Source: Deinococcus aquaedulcis
GTDB lineage: Bacteria > Deinococcota > Deinococci > Deinococcales > Deinococcaceae
Direction of reading: 5' to 3'
Assembly (NCBI RefSeq): GCF_019693445.1
Contig: NZ_JAHRBL010000001.1
Span: 496,001 to 560,000, forward strand
Length of the DNA stretch: 64,000 nt
Every line of letters starts with the position of its first letter. The first letter of the stretch is position 1. Position numbers and translations under genes: made by a program. Below, piece after piece: positions 8,284-19,737 of this stretch. The notes under the pieces are model-generated. The model did no database searches. It was not told where the DNA came from and worked only from the letters and a program-made list of their open reading frames with translations.

Positions 8284-9123
8284 TCAGTACACCGGAGTGC
8301 CGCTGGGAAACGTCACCACGTCGGCCAGCCCGCCTGGGTCCAGGCGCACGATAAACCCGGCGTCCTCGCGGTAGGCCATCCCGCTGTCCACCGCCAGACA
8401 CAGGCGCCCGGCGTAGGGAATGGGGGCCCCGGCGCCCAGGGTGGGGCCGTGCAGGTGCTCGTCCAGCAGCACGTAGACCGGCGTGTGCCCGTGCACGATG
8501 CGCTGGCCGCCAAAGGTGCCCAGCATCCGCCGGGCCTTGGTGTCGCCGCCGCCCAGCACAAAGGCAAAGCGCTCGGTAAAGGCGTTCAGGAACACCCCCC
8601 AGTCGTCGGGGTTGGCGTGGGCCAGCACCGCGCGCACGCTGGCGTTCACATCGTCAATGGTGCCGCCCATCTTCAGGTACACCATGGAGTCGGCGTGCAC
8701 CAGCAGCCAGTCGCCCACCCGCAGCATGGCGGGGCGTTCGGCCAGCCAGCCCAGCTCGGCGGGCTCGATCTGGTCGGCGTCGCGGGGCTGGCCGCCGTTT
8801 TCCAGCCAGTATTCGCGGAAGCCCAGGCGGTCATGGGGATCGCCCTGCTTGAACACCAGCGCGGCCAGGAACATCACCTCGTGGTTGCCCAGCAGCGCGC
8901 TCACCTGCCCGCCCGCCGAGCGCGCCTGCCCTTCCAGGCCCCGGATCAGGCGGATCACGCCGACGCCGTTGGGGCCCCGGTCCACGTAGTCGCCCAGAAA
9001 CACGAGGTGGGCGTCGCCGCCCGTCCACTGCCCGCCAAAGTCAATCAGGCCCGCGCGCAGCAGCAGGGCGCGCACCTTGTCATAGGCGCCGTGAATATCG
9101 CCCACCACCCACAGCGCCTTCAC
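8284..9123 (-). CDS. Metallophosphoesterase, PPP-type (Ser/Thr phosphatase or ApaH-like)
   Basis: A 279-residue calcineurin-like phosphoesterase with the full PPP signature: GDIHG (residues 8-12), [10 protein letters not shown] (about 43-52) and GNHE (about 77-80), followed by later metal-ligand His residues ([15 protein letters not shown]). These build a di-metal site that hydrolyses phosphoprotein, diadenosine tetraphosphate or similar esters; sequence alone does not choose among them. The GTG start gives [12 protein letters not shown]. No neighbour explains its substrate. Confidence 0.88.
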   Translation of the reverse strand: MKALWVVGDIHGAYDKVRALLLRAGLIDFGGQWTGGDAHLVFLGDYVDRGPNGVGVIRLIRGLEGQARSAGGQVSALLGNHEVMFLAALVFKQGDPHDRLGFREYWLENGGQPRDADQIEPAELGWLAERPAMLRVGDWLLVHADSMVYLKMGGTIDDVNASVRAVLAHANPDDWGVFLNAFTERFAFVLGGGDTKARRMLGTFGGQRIVHGHTPVYVLLDEHLHGPTLGAGAPIPYAGRLCLAVDSGMAYREDAGFIVRLDPGGLADVVTFPSGTPVY

Positions 9124-9240
9124 GCGCCGCCCCCACCTAGGCGCGGCGTCACGCCGGGGCCCCTGCCTGACCGCTTCTGTTCCCGCTGAAGGCCGCTGTG
9201 CACATGCCGGAGTCTACCCCCCGGCGCGCCTGGGGGGGCC

Positions 9241-9963
9241 TCATACGCCGCCGTCCTCGTCCTCGGGGGCCGCTTCGCCCTGCGGCAGGGTGCGCCACTT
9301 GGTCATGCGCTCGGAGATGTCGTCCTGAATGCGGCGCACGTTCGTTTCCAGGCCCGAACGCGCCGCGTCCAGCTGGTGGCGCAGGCGCATGATCTCTTCC
9401 ACGCCCGCCAGATTCACGCCAAGTTCCTGGGTGAGGCGGCGGATCTCGCGCAGGTGCTCAATGTCGCGCTCGCTGTACAGCCGCGTTTTGCCGCTGCTGC
9501 GCCCCGGGCGGATCAGCTGCTTGCGCTCGTACAGCCGCAGCGTCTGGGGGTGCATGTCCACCAGTTCCGCCGCAATCGAGATCACGTACACGGGCCGGTC
9601 ACGCGGGTCCAGGCGGCCGTCCGGGGCGGGCAGGGCGTCCGGGCGGGCGGCCTGCTGGCGCAGTTCGCCTTCCAGGCGCTCAATCTCGGCCTCGAATTCG
9701 CCCTGTAGGTCGTCCAGCTCGTGCTGCAGGCGCATGACCTCTTCTACGCCCGCCAGGTTCACGCCAAGTTCCTGGGTCAGGCGACGAATCTCGCGCAGGT
9801 GCTCAATGTCGCGCTCGCTGTACAGCCGCGTTTTGCCGCTGCTGCGCCCGGGACGGATCAGGCCCTTGCGCTCGTACAGCCGCAGCGTCTGGGGGTGCAT
9901 GTCCACCAGTTCCGCCGCCACGGAGATCACGTATACGGGCCGGTGTTTGGCGTCAGAGGGCAT
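9241..9963 (-). CDS. hspR: HspR-type MerR heat-shock repressor with two tandem MerR domains
   Basis: A 240-residue regulator. Residues 9-83 and 124-198 are two MerR/HspR winged-helix units ([20 protein letters not shown], [16 protein letters not shown]) that agree in 70 of 75 positions, and the DNA is almost as similar. They are joined by a charged, probably coiled-coil linker (residues 80-105). HspR normally is a ~130-residue repressor of dnaK/clpB genes that binds as a dimer to HAIR sites, so this looks like a covalent dimer. The sequence just upstream contains the HAIR half-site CTTGAGT overlapping a TATACT -10 box, pointing to autoregulation. The acidic tail PEDEDGGV follows the second unit. 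Confidence 0.9.
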   Translation of the reverse strand: MPSDAKHRPVYVISVAAELVDMHPQTLRLYERKGLIRPGRSSGKTRLYSERDIEHLREIRRLTQELGVNLAGVEEVMRLQHELDDLQGEFEAEIERLEGELRQQAARPDALPAPDGRLDPRDRPVYVISIAAELVDMHPQTLRLYERKQLIRPGRSSGKTRLYSERDIEHLREIRRLTQELGVNLAGVEEIMRLRHQLDAARSGLETNVRRIQDDISERMTKWRTLPQGEAAPEDEDGGV

Positions 9964-9970
9964 AACGTCC

Positions 9971-9991
9971 CTTGAGTATACCGGAGTCAGT
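9971..9991. promoter_or_regulatory. HAIR-like operator overlapping the hspR -10 box
   Basis: CTTGAGT (9971-9977), seven bases, then AGTCAGT. The left arm is an exact HAIR half-site (consensus CTTGAGT-N7-ACTCAAG); the right arm matches 4 of 7. The minus-strand TATACT box (9975-9980) lies inside it. Confidence 0.55.
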
Positions 9992-10227
9992 TTTGCTGCG
10001 GCGCTCCGGCGGACCGGGGGTCGTGCAGGCGCCGCACATTTACCGCCAGCGCGCCCTGCACACGCCCCGGCATGCTCTCGGCGGATACGCCGCGACGGGC
10101 CATTCACCGCGCGGCACAGGAACCGGGGTTCGCTCTCGTCGGCCCCGCTCAGGCCCAGATCGTCCTTGCGCGGCGCGGGGCCGGGGAGGCGCGCCTGGGG
10201 GCCGCTCATGGCGCGCAGTGTCCCCGC

Positions 10228-10233
10228 TATCAT
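10228..10233 (+). promoter_or_regulatory. Leaderless -10 box of the M20 peptidase gene
   Basis: TATCAT, seven bases before the ATG at 10241. Confidence 0.6.
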
Positions 10234-10240
10234 TCGGCCC

Positions 10241-11599
10241 ATGACCTCTCCAGACCTCAGCGCGCTCCTGAACCGCGAGCAGGCCCAGGCCGAACTGTTT
10301 GACCTGCTGCGCATTCCGTCGGTCAGCGCCGACCCCACGCGCGGCGCCGACATGGCCCGCGCCGCCGAGTTCCTGCGCGCCAAGCTCGCGGCCCTGGGCT
10401 TTGCGGCCCGGGTGGACGCCACCGCCGGGCACCCCGTGGTGTACGCCGAGCACCTGCAGGCCCCCGGCAAGCCCACCGTACTGATTTACGGCCACTACGA
10501 CGTGCAGCCCGAGGCCCCGCTGGAAGAGTGGGTGACTCCGCCCTTTGAGCCCACCGTGCGCGACGGCCGCATCTACGCGCGCGGCAGCACCGACGACAAG
10601 GGACAGGCCTACGCCCACGTGAAGGGCGCTGAACTGCTGCTCTCGCAGGGCGAGTTACCGGTGAACGTGAAATTCCTGCTGGAAGGCGAGGAAGAAATCG
10701 GCAGCCCGAACCTGGAGGCCTACCTGCGCGAGCACGCCGCCGAACTGAAGGCCGACGTGATCCTGATCAGCGACGGCAGCCGCTTTGCCCCGGACGTGCC
10801 CACCATCACCTATGGCGTGCGCGGCCTGAGCTACGTGGAAATTCACGTGCAGGGCGCGAACCGCGATCTGCACAGTGGGTCGTACGGCGGCGCGGCCCCC
10901 AACCCCATCAATGCGCTGTGCGAGATCATCGCGCGGCTCAAGGACGACCAGGGCCGCGTGACCATCCCCGGCTTTTACGACGGCATTGACGAATTGACCG
11001 AGGACGAGCGCCAGATGTGGGCCAGCCTCCCCCACAGCGACGAGGACTTTGCCGGCAGCATCGGTGTGCCCTCACTGCCCGGCGAGGCGGGCTATTCCAC
11101 CCTGGAGCGCCTGTGGGGTCGCCCCACGCTGGACGTGAACGGCATCTGGGGCGGCTACCAGGGCGAGGGCAGCAAGACCGTAATCGCCGCCAAGGCGGGT
11201 GCCAAGGTCAGCATGCGGCTGGTGCCCGGCCAGGACCCGGAGCGCATCACGGGGCTGATTGCCGACTACGTGCCCAAGATCGCCCCGGCGGGCGTGAGCG
11301 CCAAGGTGGTGCCGCACCACGGCGGGCGGCCCTTCAAGTTCGACCTGAACAGTCCCTTTAACAAAGCCGCCAACCGCGCCCTGAAGCGCGTGTATGGCCG
11401 CGAAGCCGTGTTTGCCCGCACGGGCGGCAGCATTCCGATTGTGGCGGCCTTTAACGACATTCTGCAGGCCCCGGTGCTGTTCGTGGACCTGGGCCTGAAC
11501 GAAGACGCCCCCCACAGCCCCAACGAGAGCTTTGCCGTGCAGGACTACTTCAACGGGATTCTGACGAGCGCGTATCTGCTGCAGGAGCTGGGGCAGTGA
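10241..11599 (+). CDS. M20 family dipeptidase / metallopeptidase
   Basis: A 452-residue cytoplasmic zinc peptidase. The M20 metal and catalytic motifs appear in order: YGHYDVQP (His/Asp, about residue 84), [21 protein letters not shown] (catalytic Glu and ligand Glu), ISDGSRF (bridging Asp) and the C-terminal DAPHSPNE His. The middle segment is the dimerisation lid domain with HSGSYGG. A leaderless promoter supports this ATG rather than the long upstream extension of the frame, which would run through the shadow of hspR. It is probably a general dipeptidase or carnosinase-like enzyme. Confidence 0.92.
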   Translation: MTSPDLSALLNREQAQAELFDLLRIPSVSADPTRGADMARAAEFLRAKLAALGFAARVDATAGHPVVYAEHLQAPGKPTVLIYGHYDVQPEAPLEEWVTPPFEPTVRDGRIYARGSTDDKGQAYAHVKGAELLLSQGELPVNVKFLLEGEEEIGSPNLEAYLREHAAELKADVILISDGSRFAPDVPTITYGVRGLSYVEIHVQGANRDLHSGSYGGAAPNPINALCEIIARLKDDQGRVTIPGFYDGIDELTEDERQMWASLPHSDEDFAGSIGVPSLPGEAGYSTLERLWGRPTLDVNGIWGGYQGEGSKTVIAAKAGAKVSMRLVPGQDPERITGLIADYVPKIAPAGVSAKVVPHHGGRPFKFDLNSPFNKAANRALKRVYGREAVFARTGGSIPIVAAFNDILQAPVLFVDLGLNEDAPHSPNESFAVQDYFNGILTSAYLLQELGQ

Positions 11600-11678
11600 C
11601 AGGAAGCAGTGCGCGGTGTGCGGTGCGCGGTCACTGCGTCCCGCGCCCTGCCGCCTGCATCCCTGGCGCGGAGCGCCT

Positions 11679-12278
11679 GTGAACCTCGCCTTCCTCGCCT
11701 CGCACGGGGGCAGCGCGGCGCGGCACCTGACCGAAGCGTGCCGGCGCGGCGAGCTGCAGGCGGCGCCAGTGGCGCTGGTGAGCAACAACAGCCGCAGCCC
11801 CGCACTGGCCTGGGCGCAGGCGGCGGGGCTGCGCACGGCGCACCTCAGCAGCGCGAAATACCCTGATCCCAACGAGCTGGACGCCGCCATTCTGGGCTTC
11901 TTGCAGGACGCGGGGGCGGACACGCTGGTGCTCAGCGGCTACATGCGCGAGATCGGGCCCCGGGTGCTCTCGCACTTTGCGGGGCGGCTGCTGAACATTC
12001 ACCCCAGCCTGCTCCCGCGCCACGGCGGGCGGGGCATGTACGGGGACCGGGTGCATGAAAGCGTGCTGGCGGCCGGCGACACCGAAAGCGGCGCCACCGT
12101 GCATCTGGTCACCGCCGGCATTGACGAGGGCCCCATGCTGGCGCAGGCCCGGGTGCCGGTGCTGCCGGGCGACACCCTGGACACCCTGAAAGCCCGCGTG
12201 CAGGCGGTGGAGGGCGAGCTGATGCTGCGCGCGGTGCAGGCCCTGGCGGCGCAGGCGGCCGTGCGGGCCACACCATGA
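11679..12278 (+). CDS. purN: Phosphoribosylglycinamide formyltransferase (PurN-like)
   Basis: A 199-residue folate-dependent formyltransferase of the GART family, purine synthesis step 3. The catalytic and folate-binding block [12 protein letters not shown] is clear, with [17 protein letters not shown] downstream; the ligand-binding Asn-Ile-His and the Asp of IDEGP are present. The N-terminal nucleotide loop reads [12 protein letters not shown], a variant of the usual SGNGSNLQA, so a paralogue with a different substrate is possible. The GTG start has GGAG six bases upstream. The stop overlaps the next gene by 4 bp. Confidence 0.85.
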   Translation: MNLAFLASHGGSAARHLTEACRRGELQAAPVALVSNNSRSPALAWAQAAGLRTAHLSSAKYPDPNELDAAILGFLQDAGADTLVLSGYMREIGPRVLSHFAGRLLNIHPSLLPRHGGRGMYGDRVHESVLAAGDTESGATVHLVTAGIDEGPMLAQARVPVLPGDTLDTLKARVQAVEGELMLRAVQALAAQAAVRATP

Positions 12279-12838
12279 AACGCAAGGTCTTCGATCTGCG
12301 GCAGTGGGCGCGCGTGCGCCGCTGTACCGAGAGCGTGCTGCGGGTGCCCGGCCACGTGATCGTGGATCTGGCGATTCATGAGGTGACGGGCCCCAAGGAC
12401 GTGCCTTTCGGAGACCAGACCATCCGCGTGGTGGACCACGGCTACCGCTGGGTGCGCGTTCACCCCACCGGCAGCGGCGAGGGCGTGCCCGGCAGCGCCC
12501 TGAGCGCGATGCTGGACGAGGGCGGGCAACTGGTTCAGCTGTACGTGGACCTGCACGGCGGCGAGGGGCTGACCGATGCGGGCCTGCCCTGGCACGACGA
12601 TCTGTACCTGGACGTGATTGCCAACTGGGTAGTGGATGAGCGCGGCCACGGGCAGGTGACCGAAGCGCACATCATTGACCGTGAAGACCTGGACGACGCG
12701 GTGCGGGCGGGGCTGGTGGACGCCGCGCAGGCCGAAGCCACCTGGACCCATGCCGCGCAGGTGCGCGCCGAATTGCTGGCTGGGACCTACCCGCCGCTGG
12801 CGGTGCTGCGGCGGTATCTGGAAGACCCGTACACCTGA
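12275..12838 (+). CDS. DUF402 domain protein
   Basis: A 187-residue protein of the DUF402 family, some members of which hydrolyse nucleoside di/triphosphates. The family block [13 protein letters not shown] followed by the acidic segments [11 protein letters not shown] and [11 protein letters not shown] is visible. It is coupled to purN by an ATGA overlap, which would fit a nucleotide-related role, but that is context only. Confidence 0.8.
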   Translation: MKRKVFDLRQWARVRRCTESVLRVPGHVIVDLAIHEVTGPKDVPFGDQTIRVVDHGYRWVRVHPTGSGEGVPGSALSAMLDEGGQLVQLYVDLHGGEGLTDAGLPWHDDLYLDVIANWVVDERGHGQVTEAHIIDREDLDDAVRAGLVDAAQAEATWTHAAQVRAELLAGTYPPLAVLRRYLEDPYT

Positions 12839-12854
12839 GCCGGAGGGTGGAGGG

Positions 12855-12883
12855 GGCGCCGATGAAGCAGGGGCGCCTTGTTT
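12855..12883 (+). terminator. Weak terminator-like hairpin after the DUF402 gene
   Basis: GGCGCC repeated with an 11-nt loop and followed by TTGTTT. It lies 17 nt after the stop. Confidence 0.4.
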
Positions 12884-13026
12884 CATGTCGGGTGGAAGAG
12901 GAGAGGTTGAAGGGGGCTCAGGCCAGCCATCGAAGGCAGCCCGGAGCCTGTTGCTGACGCCGATAAACCACAGTTCGGCCCCGTCCCCGGCCACCTTTCG
13001 GTGTTGACCGCTTTCGCCCTTTCCCC

Positions 13027-14151
13027 TCAATGGCGGGGGGCGCTGGTTCGAGTCATGGCGCGCGCCGGGTGCAGGCCGCGCACCACCCGCGTCATGGCGG
13101 CCACGCAGTTGCGCCCGGCGGCCTTGGCGCGGTACAGCTGCTCGTCGGCGGCGCGCAGCACCTCGGCCCGGTCGCCGCTGAGGGGGGTCAGGCCGCCCGA
13201 GACGGTCACGCTTTCACCGGGCAACTGGGCGCGGGTGGCCACCTGCAACTGCACGCAGCGCAGGATGTGCTCGGCCACGGCGAAGGCGGCGTCTTCGTGG
13301 CATTCGCCCAGCACCACCGCGAATTCCTCGCCGCCCAGCCGGTACACGCCGTCGCTGGTCCGCACCGCCCCGCGCAGGGTGGCCCCCACGATCACCAGCA
13401 CCTGATCGCCCACCTCGTGCCCATACGAGTCGTTCACTTGCTTGAAGTGGTCCAGGTCCAGCATCAGCAGGTAGGCGGGCTGGCGCGCGTGGGCAAAATC
13501 TTCTTCAAAGCGGCGGCGGTTGGCGCAGCCTGTCAGGCTGTCCACGTACGCGAGGTCTTCCAGTTGCAGGGTGCGCTGGGCCGCGCGCAGCCGTCCCTGC
13601 TGAATGCTGTGGGCCACCACCAGCCCCACGCTGCTGAACAGGGTCAGTGCTCCGTAGGTGAGCAGGGCGTCCGGCAGTGGGCGCTGGGCCAGGGCAAAGC
13701 CGGGGAACACCGCCAGATTGGCCACCGCGAACACGCGCAGCGGCACCCACCACTGCCGCCGCAGGTCGTCGTCGGGCGACCAGGGCACGCGGCGCAACCA
13801 CCCCGTGTTGCTGCCCGCCAGCACCGCCACCAGCACCAGATTCAGCAGGGCCGGCCCCACCCCGGCGCCGCCCAGGAGCCAGCGGTAAGCCGCCAGCGGC
13901 AGCGCCACGGCCAGCCCCGCCAGCACGCCGTAGCGCTGCGCGGCCAGCGCCACCACCACGCTGCGCAGGTCCAGCAGCAGCCCGGGGGCCACCGGCACCG
14001 CGTTGTACATGAGCAGCAGCCCCAGCCCCGAGGCCCCCAGGAGGCTCAGGGGGAGCAAGCGAGGCTGCGGGGGGCCCGGGCGGTCCAATCGGGCCAGCAG
14101 CAGCACCCCGGCCATCAGGAGCGCCAGATTCAGCAGCAGTTCATTCAGCAT
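13027..14151 (-). CDS. Membrane-bound GGDEF diguanylate cyclase
   Basis: A 374-residue protein. Residues 1-185 hold about six hydrophobic helices resembling the 5TMR-LYT sensor module; residues ~200-360 are a GGDEF domain. The active site reads GGEEF (273-277), preceded five residues earlier by RTSD (264-267), an intact RxxD product-inhibition site. DLDHFKQVNDSYGH and the C-terminal ADEQLYRAKAAGRN are also present. It should make cyclic di-GMP from GTP in response to a membrane signal. GGGAGAGG precedes the ATG closely. Confidence 0.93.
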   Translation of the reverse strand: MLNELLLNLALLMAGVLLLARLDRPGPPQPRLLPLSLLGASGLGLLLMYNAVPVAPGLLLDLRSVVVALAAQRYGVLAGLAVALPLAAYRWLLGGAGVGPALLNLVLVAVLAGSNTGWLRRVPWSPDDDLRRQWWVPLRVFAVANLAVFPGFALAQRPLPDALLTYGALTLFSSVGLVVAHSIQQGRLRAAQRTLQLEDLAYVDSLTGCANRRRFEEDFAHARQPAYLLMLDLDHFKQVNDSYGHEVGDQVLVIVGATLRGAVRTSDGVYRLGGEEFAVVLGECHEDAAFAVAEHILRCVQLQVATRAQLPGESVTVSGGLTPLSGDRAEVLRAADEQLYRAKAAGRNCVAAMTRVVRGLHPARAMTRTSAPRH

Positions 14152-14515
14152 GCCTCTCCCGCTGGGGAAAAGGACTCAGGGCCGCCCGCTCAGGCGGCGT
14201 GCGGCACAGGGCAAGCGGCGAAACAGCGAAGCGGGGGCCGTCAGAAAACAGTGAACGCATGAAGCCTGCCAGGGAGGATGCAAAAAGGTGGGAAGCAGAC
14301 TGAGCGCCAGATAGGCAGGAGAAGACGAATGCCACAGGGCCGTGAATCTGACCCCAACATGAATGCACCATATTGCCGGCGGCGCTGCTTTGGGAAAAGG
14401 CTCAGGCTTCCTTCATGAACCCGAGGCGGAGAGGGGAGTTTAGTGCTGCCGCGTCCACCGTGCCGCCCTTATACTTGGACCGAGTTCAAATTCGAATCCA
14501 CCCGGAGGTTTTCCC
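14152..14515. other. Divergent intergenic region
   Basis: 364 bp between the diguanylate cyclase and the thioesterase-like gene. A TATACT -10 box (14470-14475) and a strong GGAGG site (about 14501) serve the rightward gene. No further gene is seen. Confidence 0.5.
14470..14475 (+). promoter_or_regulatory. TATACT -10 box for the thioesterase-like gene
   Basis: TATACT with a ~35-nt leader and GGAGG before the ATG at 14516. No clear -35. Confidence 0.4.
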
Positions 14516-14995
14516 ATGACCCAGCCTGCTGCCCTGCCCGCTTTCGCCGCTGCCGCCGTAAAAAAAGCCCTGCACGACATTCCTATGAACGCCACCGTGG
14601 GCGTGCAGATTACCGATGTAGGTGTGGGCTGGGCCACCGGGCAGGCGCCCGATACCGCGCCCTTTCGCAACCACCTGGGGACCATTCACGCGGGCGTGCA
14701 GTTCCTGCTGGCCGAGGCCGTGAGCGGCGCCGCCTTTGCTGGGGCCTTTGCCGCGCAGCTGATGAGCGCCGTGCCCCTGATTGAGAAACTGGAAACCCAC
14801 TACGTGAACCGCGCCGTGGGCGACCTGACCGCCCGCGCCGAGTTGGCCGACCCGGCGACCCAGCCGGGCGCCCACGCGGACTTCGCCCGCGAAGGCAAGG
14901 CCCGGCTGGTGGTGAACGTGACCGTGCAGGACGGCGAGCAAAAGGACGTGATGCGCGCTGTGGCGCACTGGTACATCCGCGCGCGCCCGCAGTAG
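14516..14995 (+). CDS. DUF4442 / hotdog-fold thioesterase-like protein
   Basis: A 159-residue protein with a hotdog-fold pattern: NHLGTIHAGVQFLLAEAVSGAA matches the central helix region of acyl-CoA thioesterases, and the C-terminus has LVVNVTVQDGEQKDVMRAVAHWYIR. The acyl substrate is unknown. The start has GGAGG seven bases upstream. A GT-rich tract begins directly after the stop. Confidence 0.75.
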   Translation: MTQPAALPAFAAAAVKKALHDIPMNATVGVQITDVGVGWATGQAPDTAPFRNHLGTIHAGVQFLLAEAVSGAAFAGAFAAQLMSAVPLIEKLETHYVNRAVGDLTARAELADPATQPGAHADFAREGKARLVVNVTVQDGEQKDVMRAVAHWYIRARPQ

Positions 14996-14996
14996 G

Positions 14997-15032
14997 GGGA
15001 GTGGGGTGTAGGCAGTAGGAAGTGGGAAAAGA
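14997..15032 (+). repeat. GT-rich tandem tract ending in GTGGGAAAAG
   Basis: It starts 2 nt after the preceding stop and differs from 5069-5100 at about two positions. Same family as 58174-58204. Confidence 0.7.
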
Positions 15033-15082
15033 ACTTTGCCTCCTCCGGCCTCTGCGGAGGGCGCTTCGCGGCCATTTCGTAT

Positions 15083-15088
15083 TAGCCT
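15083..15088 (+). promoter_or_regulatory. Leaderless -10 box of the epimerase gene
   Basis: TAGCCT, six bases before the ATG at 15095. Confidence 0.6.
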
Positions 15089-15094
15089 GCGCGC

Positions 15095-15517
15095 ATGTCT
15101 GTGCTGCTGCTGGATCATGTCGCCATTGCCACCCCGGACCTGGACGCCGGAGCCGCGCCGTATGAGGCCCTGGGTCTTCACCCCGAAGGCCCCGACGAGG
15201 AGGTGGGCACCCAGGGCGTGCGCGTGCGGGCCTATCAGGTGGGCGACACCTTGATCGAACTGCTGACGCCCACCCGCCCGGACAGCCCCATTGCAGCCTT
15301 TCTGGAGAAGCGCGGCGCGGGGCTGCACCACACTGCCTACCGCGTGGCCGATCTGGACGCCGAAATGGCCCGCCTAAAGCTGGGGGGCGCCCGCTTTCTG
15401 CAAGAAGCCCCGGTGCCGGGGCGGGCGGGTACGCGCGTGGCCTTTTTGCACCCCAAATGGGGCCAGGGCACCCTGATTGAACTGGTGGAACACCCGCACG
15501 GCGGGCCCCACCCTTGA
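15095..15517 (+). CDS. mce: Methylmalonyl-CoA epimerase
   Basis: A 140-residue vicinal-oxygen-chelate protein that interconverts the (S) and (R) forms of methylmalonyl-CoA. The family pattern is complete: LDHVAIATPDLD with the first metal His, then LIELLTPTRPDSPIAAFLEKRG, the second His in GLHHTAYRVADLD, and GTLIELVE with the last Glu. Together with meaB at 50609 it implies a B12-dependent methylmalonyl-CoA mutase pathway elsewhere in the genome. It overlaps the next gene by 4 bp. Confidence 0.93.
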   Translation: MSVLLLDHVAIATPDLDAGAAPYEALGLHPEGPDEEVGTQGVRVRAYQVGDTLIELLTPTRPDSPIAAFLEKRGAGLHHTAYRVADLDAEMARLKLGGARFLQEAPVPGRAGTRVAFLHPKWGQGTLIELVEHPHGGPHP

Positions 15518-15897
15518 GCGCGCGCCCCCGCCCCGGCTGGTGGGTGCCGGCGCTGGTGGTGATGGGCCTGATCTGGTTGTTCAGCGGCCAGCCGCAGACC
15601 CCCGGGCCCCGGCTGGCGCATCCCTGGGACTGGGCTGTTCACTTTTTCAGCTACGCGGCGCTGGGCCTGTGCGTGGCGCGGGCCACTGGGCGCCCGGCCG
15701 CAGCCCTGGTGCTGTGTGCGTGGTTTGGCGCCCTAGACGAGATTCATCAGGCGTTCGTGCCGCCCCGTGAAGCGGGAATTACCGATTGGCTCTTCGATGT
15801 GGCGGGGGCGTGGCTGGGGGCCCGCGTGGGGACGCGGCGCGCAGACCCGCCCACCCCGGTTGTGGCCAGGGCGCCGGTAGAACAGGACTTCCTGTAG
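15514..15897 (+). CDS. VanZ-like family membrane protein
   Basis: A 127-residue protein with about four hydrophobic segments and the VanZ hallmark HFFSYAALGLCVA followed by LDEIHQAFVPPREAGITDWLFDVAGAWLG. Function is unknown outside teicoplanin-resistance VanZ. The TTG start overlaps the epimerase stop (TTGA). Confidence 0.85.
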   Translation: MSARPRPGWWVPALVVMGLIWLFSGQPQTPGPRLAHPWDWAVHFFSYAALGLCVARATGRPAAALVLCAWFGALDEIHQAFVPPREAGITDWLFDVAGAWLGARVGTRRADPPTPVVARAPVEQDFL

Positions 15898-16385
15898 CGG
15901 ATGCCTGGGCTCTTGAGCGCTGGGACCTTTGACCGCTCTGGGGGGACAAGAGCGGCAGTCATGGGTGTTGTTCTGCCGCCCAAGCGCAGTGAGCCGCCTC
16001 TGCACCTCGCTCCTGCTTAGCCTTGCCCTGGCCTCTCACCATAAAGCCTCCTTCATCGCCTTCAGGGGTAGGCCCAGAAGCCCTCGCACCGGCCCTGAAC
16101 CTCACTTCACGCGCCCCTGACGTGCCAGCGGCAGAGTGGTGGGGTCTGGGCGGCGGCAGAGCCACCAGACCCCAGAAGGGCGGCGTCCACCTTCCTGAAA
16201 ACGGACGCGCGAGCGGGTCACTCGAAGGCCCCAGGTCGGTTCGAGGCCGGCCACCCGCACCTTCCCTCCCGGGGCGCCCACGAGGTGCCCCGGCGTTCTG
16301 TTGGGGGTCGCTGGGTGAAAGGGGAGGCCGAGTGCAGGCTCCTTCAGCTGTTTCCCTCGTTGCTTGCCTCTGCCCCCGCTCCGGC
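15898..16385. other. Intergenic region with a hairpin
   Basis: 488 bp between convergent genes. A 9-bp inverted repeat GGGGTCTGG (16141-16149) pairs with 16165-16173. No reading frame is convincing. Confidence 0.5.
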
Positions 16386-18236
<1,851 letters not shown>

Positions 18237-18334
18237 GGCGTCTCCTTCAGGCCGGCTGGCCTGGGGCAGCAAGGGGGGAGGGCCAGGGCACATGCACGCG
18301 CCCTGGCCGCCTGGAAGGCGGATGGGGGAGGCGG

Positions 18335-18541
18335 TCAGGGTCCAGAGCGGTCCCCGGGCGGGGCGCCATTCACCACAGCGGCGTCGGCCCGCCCGTCACC
18401 GTCGCCGTCGGGGTCCGGCGGGCCGGCGCTGTCGTCGCTCACGGCTCCGGAGACAGCCCCCGCGCCGCTGCTGGCGCCACTCTCGTCCAGCGCCTCTATC
18501 TCGTGTTCGTCCTGCGCGTGTTCGTCCGGCGTTTTCGTCAT
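18335..18541 (-). CDS. Small acidic protein with a calcium-loop-like motif
   Basis: A 68-residue, strongly acidic, low-complexity protein ([16 protein letters not shown], then Gly/Ala/Ser). The stretch [11 protein letters not shown] fits the DxDxDGxxD pattern of dockerin- or EF-hand-like calcium loops. GGAGG lies upstream of the ATG, supporting expression. No homologue is recognised and the calcium idea is inference. Confidence 0.5.
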   Translation of the reverse strand: MTKTPDEHAQDEHEIEALDESGASSGAGAVSGAVSDDSAGPPDPDGDGDGRADAAVVNGAPPGDRSGP

Positions 18542-18762
18542 GTGGCCGTTCCTCCCCGGCTTTTCACCTTAGAGAGCGCGGCGGTCTGCCTTCCTGCCGG
18601 GCCGCTGAAGGCCTGCCCGTGGCTTGTGTGGGGGCCCCGCTCCAGCGGCGTGAGGCTGCCTTGCCCAACTTCACATCTCGCCCCCTGGAGGCCCGCCTGA
18701 CTCTGTTTTCACGTCTTCTGAAGCCTGCGGGCGCCGTTGCAGTTTTGTCAGAGGGCGCGCTC

Positions 18763-18768
18763 TAGGCT
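18763..18768 (+). promoter_or_regulatory. Leaderless -10 box of the moxR gene
   Basis: TAGGCT, seven bases before the ATG at 18776. Confidence 0.6.
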
Positions 18769-18775
18769 TTTTTCC

Positions 18776-19726
18776 ATGACCACCCTGCCGCTGACTCCGC
18801 CCGCGCACGCCAGCCACGCGGCGGCGTTGCAGGCGGCGGTGACCCAACTGGAAGGCGTGATTCTGGGCAAGAGCACCCAGATCCGCCTCGCGCTGACCTG
18901 CCTGCTGGCGCGCGGACACCTGCTGATCGAAGACCAGCCCGGGGTGGGCAAGACCACGCTGGCCCAGGCGCTGGCCAGGACCTGCGGCCTGCACTTTCGC
19001 CGCGTGCAGTTCACGGCCGACCTGCTGCCCGCCGACCTCACGGGCGTGTCGGTATGGGACGCGCCCAGTGCGTCGTTCCGCTTTATCGAGGGCCCGGTGT
19101 TCAGTGAACTGCTGCTGGCCGACGAGATCAACCGCGCCACCCCCCGCACCCAGGGCGCGCTGCTGGAGGCGATGGAAGAGCGGCAGGTCTCCGAAGGCGG
19201 TGTGACCCGGCCTCTGCCGCAGCCCTTTTTTGTGATTGCCACCCAGAATCCGGCCGCGTTCGTGGGCACCAGCCCCCTGCCCGAAGCGCAGCTGGACCGC
19301 TTTCTGATGACCGTGACCCTGGGCTACCCCGACGTGCGCGCCGAGCGACTGCTGCTGGAAACCGGCGGGCGCAGCCTCTCGGTGCGCGACCTGCCTGCCG
19401 TGCTCAGCGCGCCCGTGCTGCTGGCCATGCAGGCCGAGGTGGACCGGGTGCACGCGGCGGCCCCGCTGCTGGACTATCTGCAGGTGCTGGCCCGCGCCAC
19501 CCGTGAGCACCCCGCCCTGGCCGGCGGCCTGAGTCCACGCGGCCTGCTGGCGCTGCTGGCGGCGGCGAGAGGCTGGGCGTATTTGGCCGGGCGCAGCATG
19601 GTGCTGCCCGAGGACGTGCAGGCGGTCTTTGTGCCGCTGGCCGCCCACCGCCTGAGCCTGCGCGACCCCGCCACGCCGCTGCCGGGCCTGCTGGAACGGC
19701 TGCTGGCCGACACCCCCATTCCTTGA
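18776..19726 (+). CDS. MoxR-family AAA+ ATPase
   Basis: A 316-residue AAA+ chaperone. Walker A is QPGVGKTT (about residues 56-63), Walker B LLADEINRATP, sensor FVIATQNP and the Arg-finger segment LPEAQLDRFLM. MoxR ATPases act on proteins containing von Willebrand or DUF58 domains; here the next gene encodes a DUF58 protein, the usual partner. The stop abuts the next gene's start region, indicating one operon. Confidence 0.92.
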   Translation: MTTLPLTPPAHASHAAALQAAVTQLEGVILGKSTQIRLALTCLLARGHLLIEDQPGVGKTTLAQALARTCGLHFRRVQFTADLLPADLTGVSVWDAPSASFRFIEGPVFSELLLADEINRATPRTQGALLEAMEERQVSEGGVTRPLPQPFFVIATQNPAAFVGTSPLPEAQLDRFLMTVTLGYPDVRAERLLLETGGRSLSVRDLPAVLSAPVLLAMQAEVDRVHAAAPLLDYLQVLARATREHPALAGGLSPRGLLALLAAARGWAYLAGRSMVLPEDVQAVFVPLAAHRLSLRDPATPLPGLLERLLADTPIP

Positions 19727-19737
19727 AAGGCCCCGTT

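Noticed and set aside
14480..14500. tRNA T-arm-like GTTCAAATTCGAATCC
   Set aside because: No acceptor stem, anticodon arm or D-arm can be built around it.
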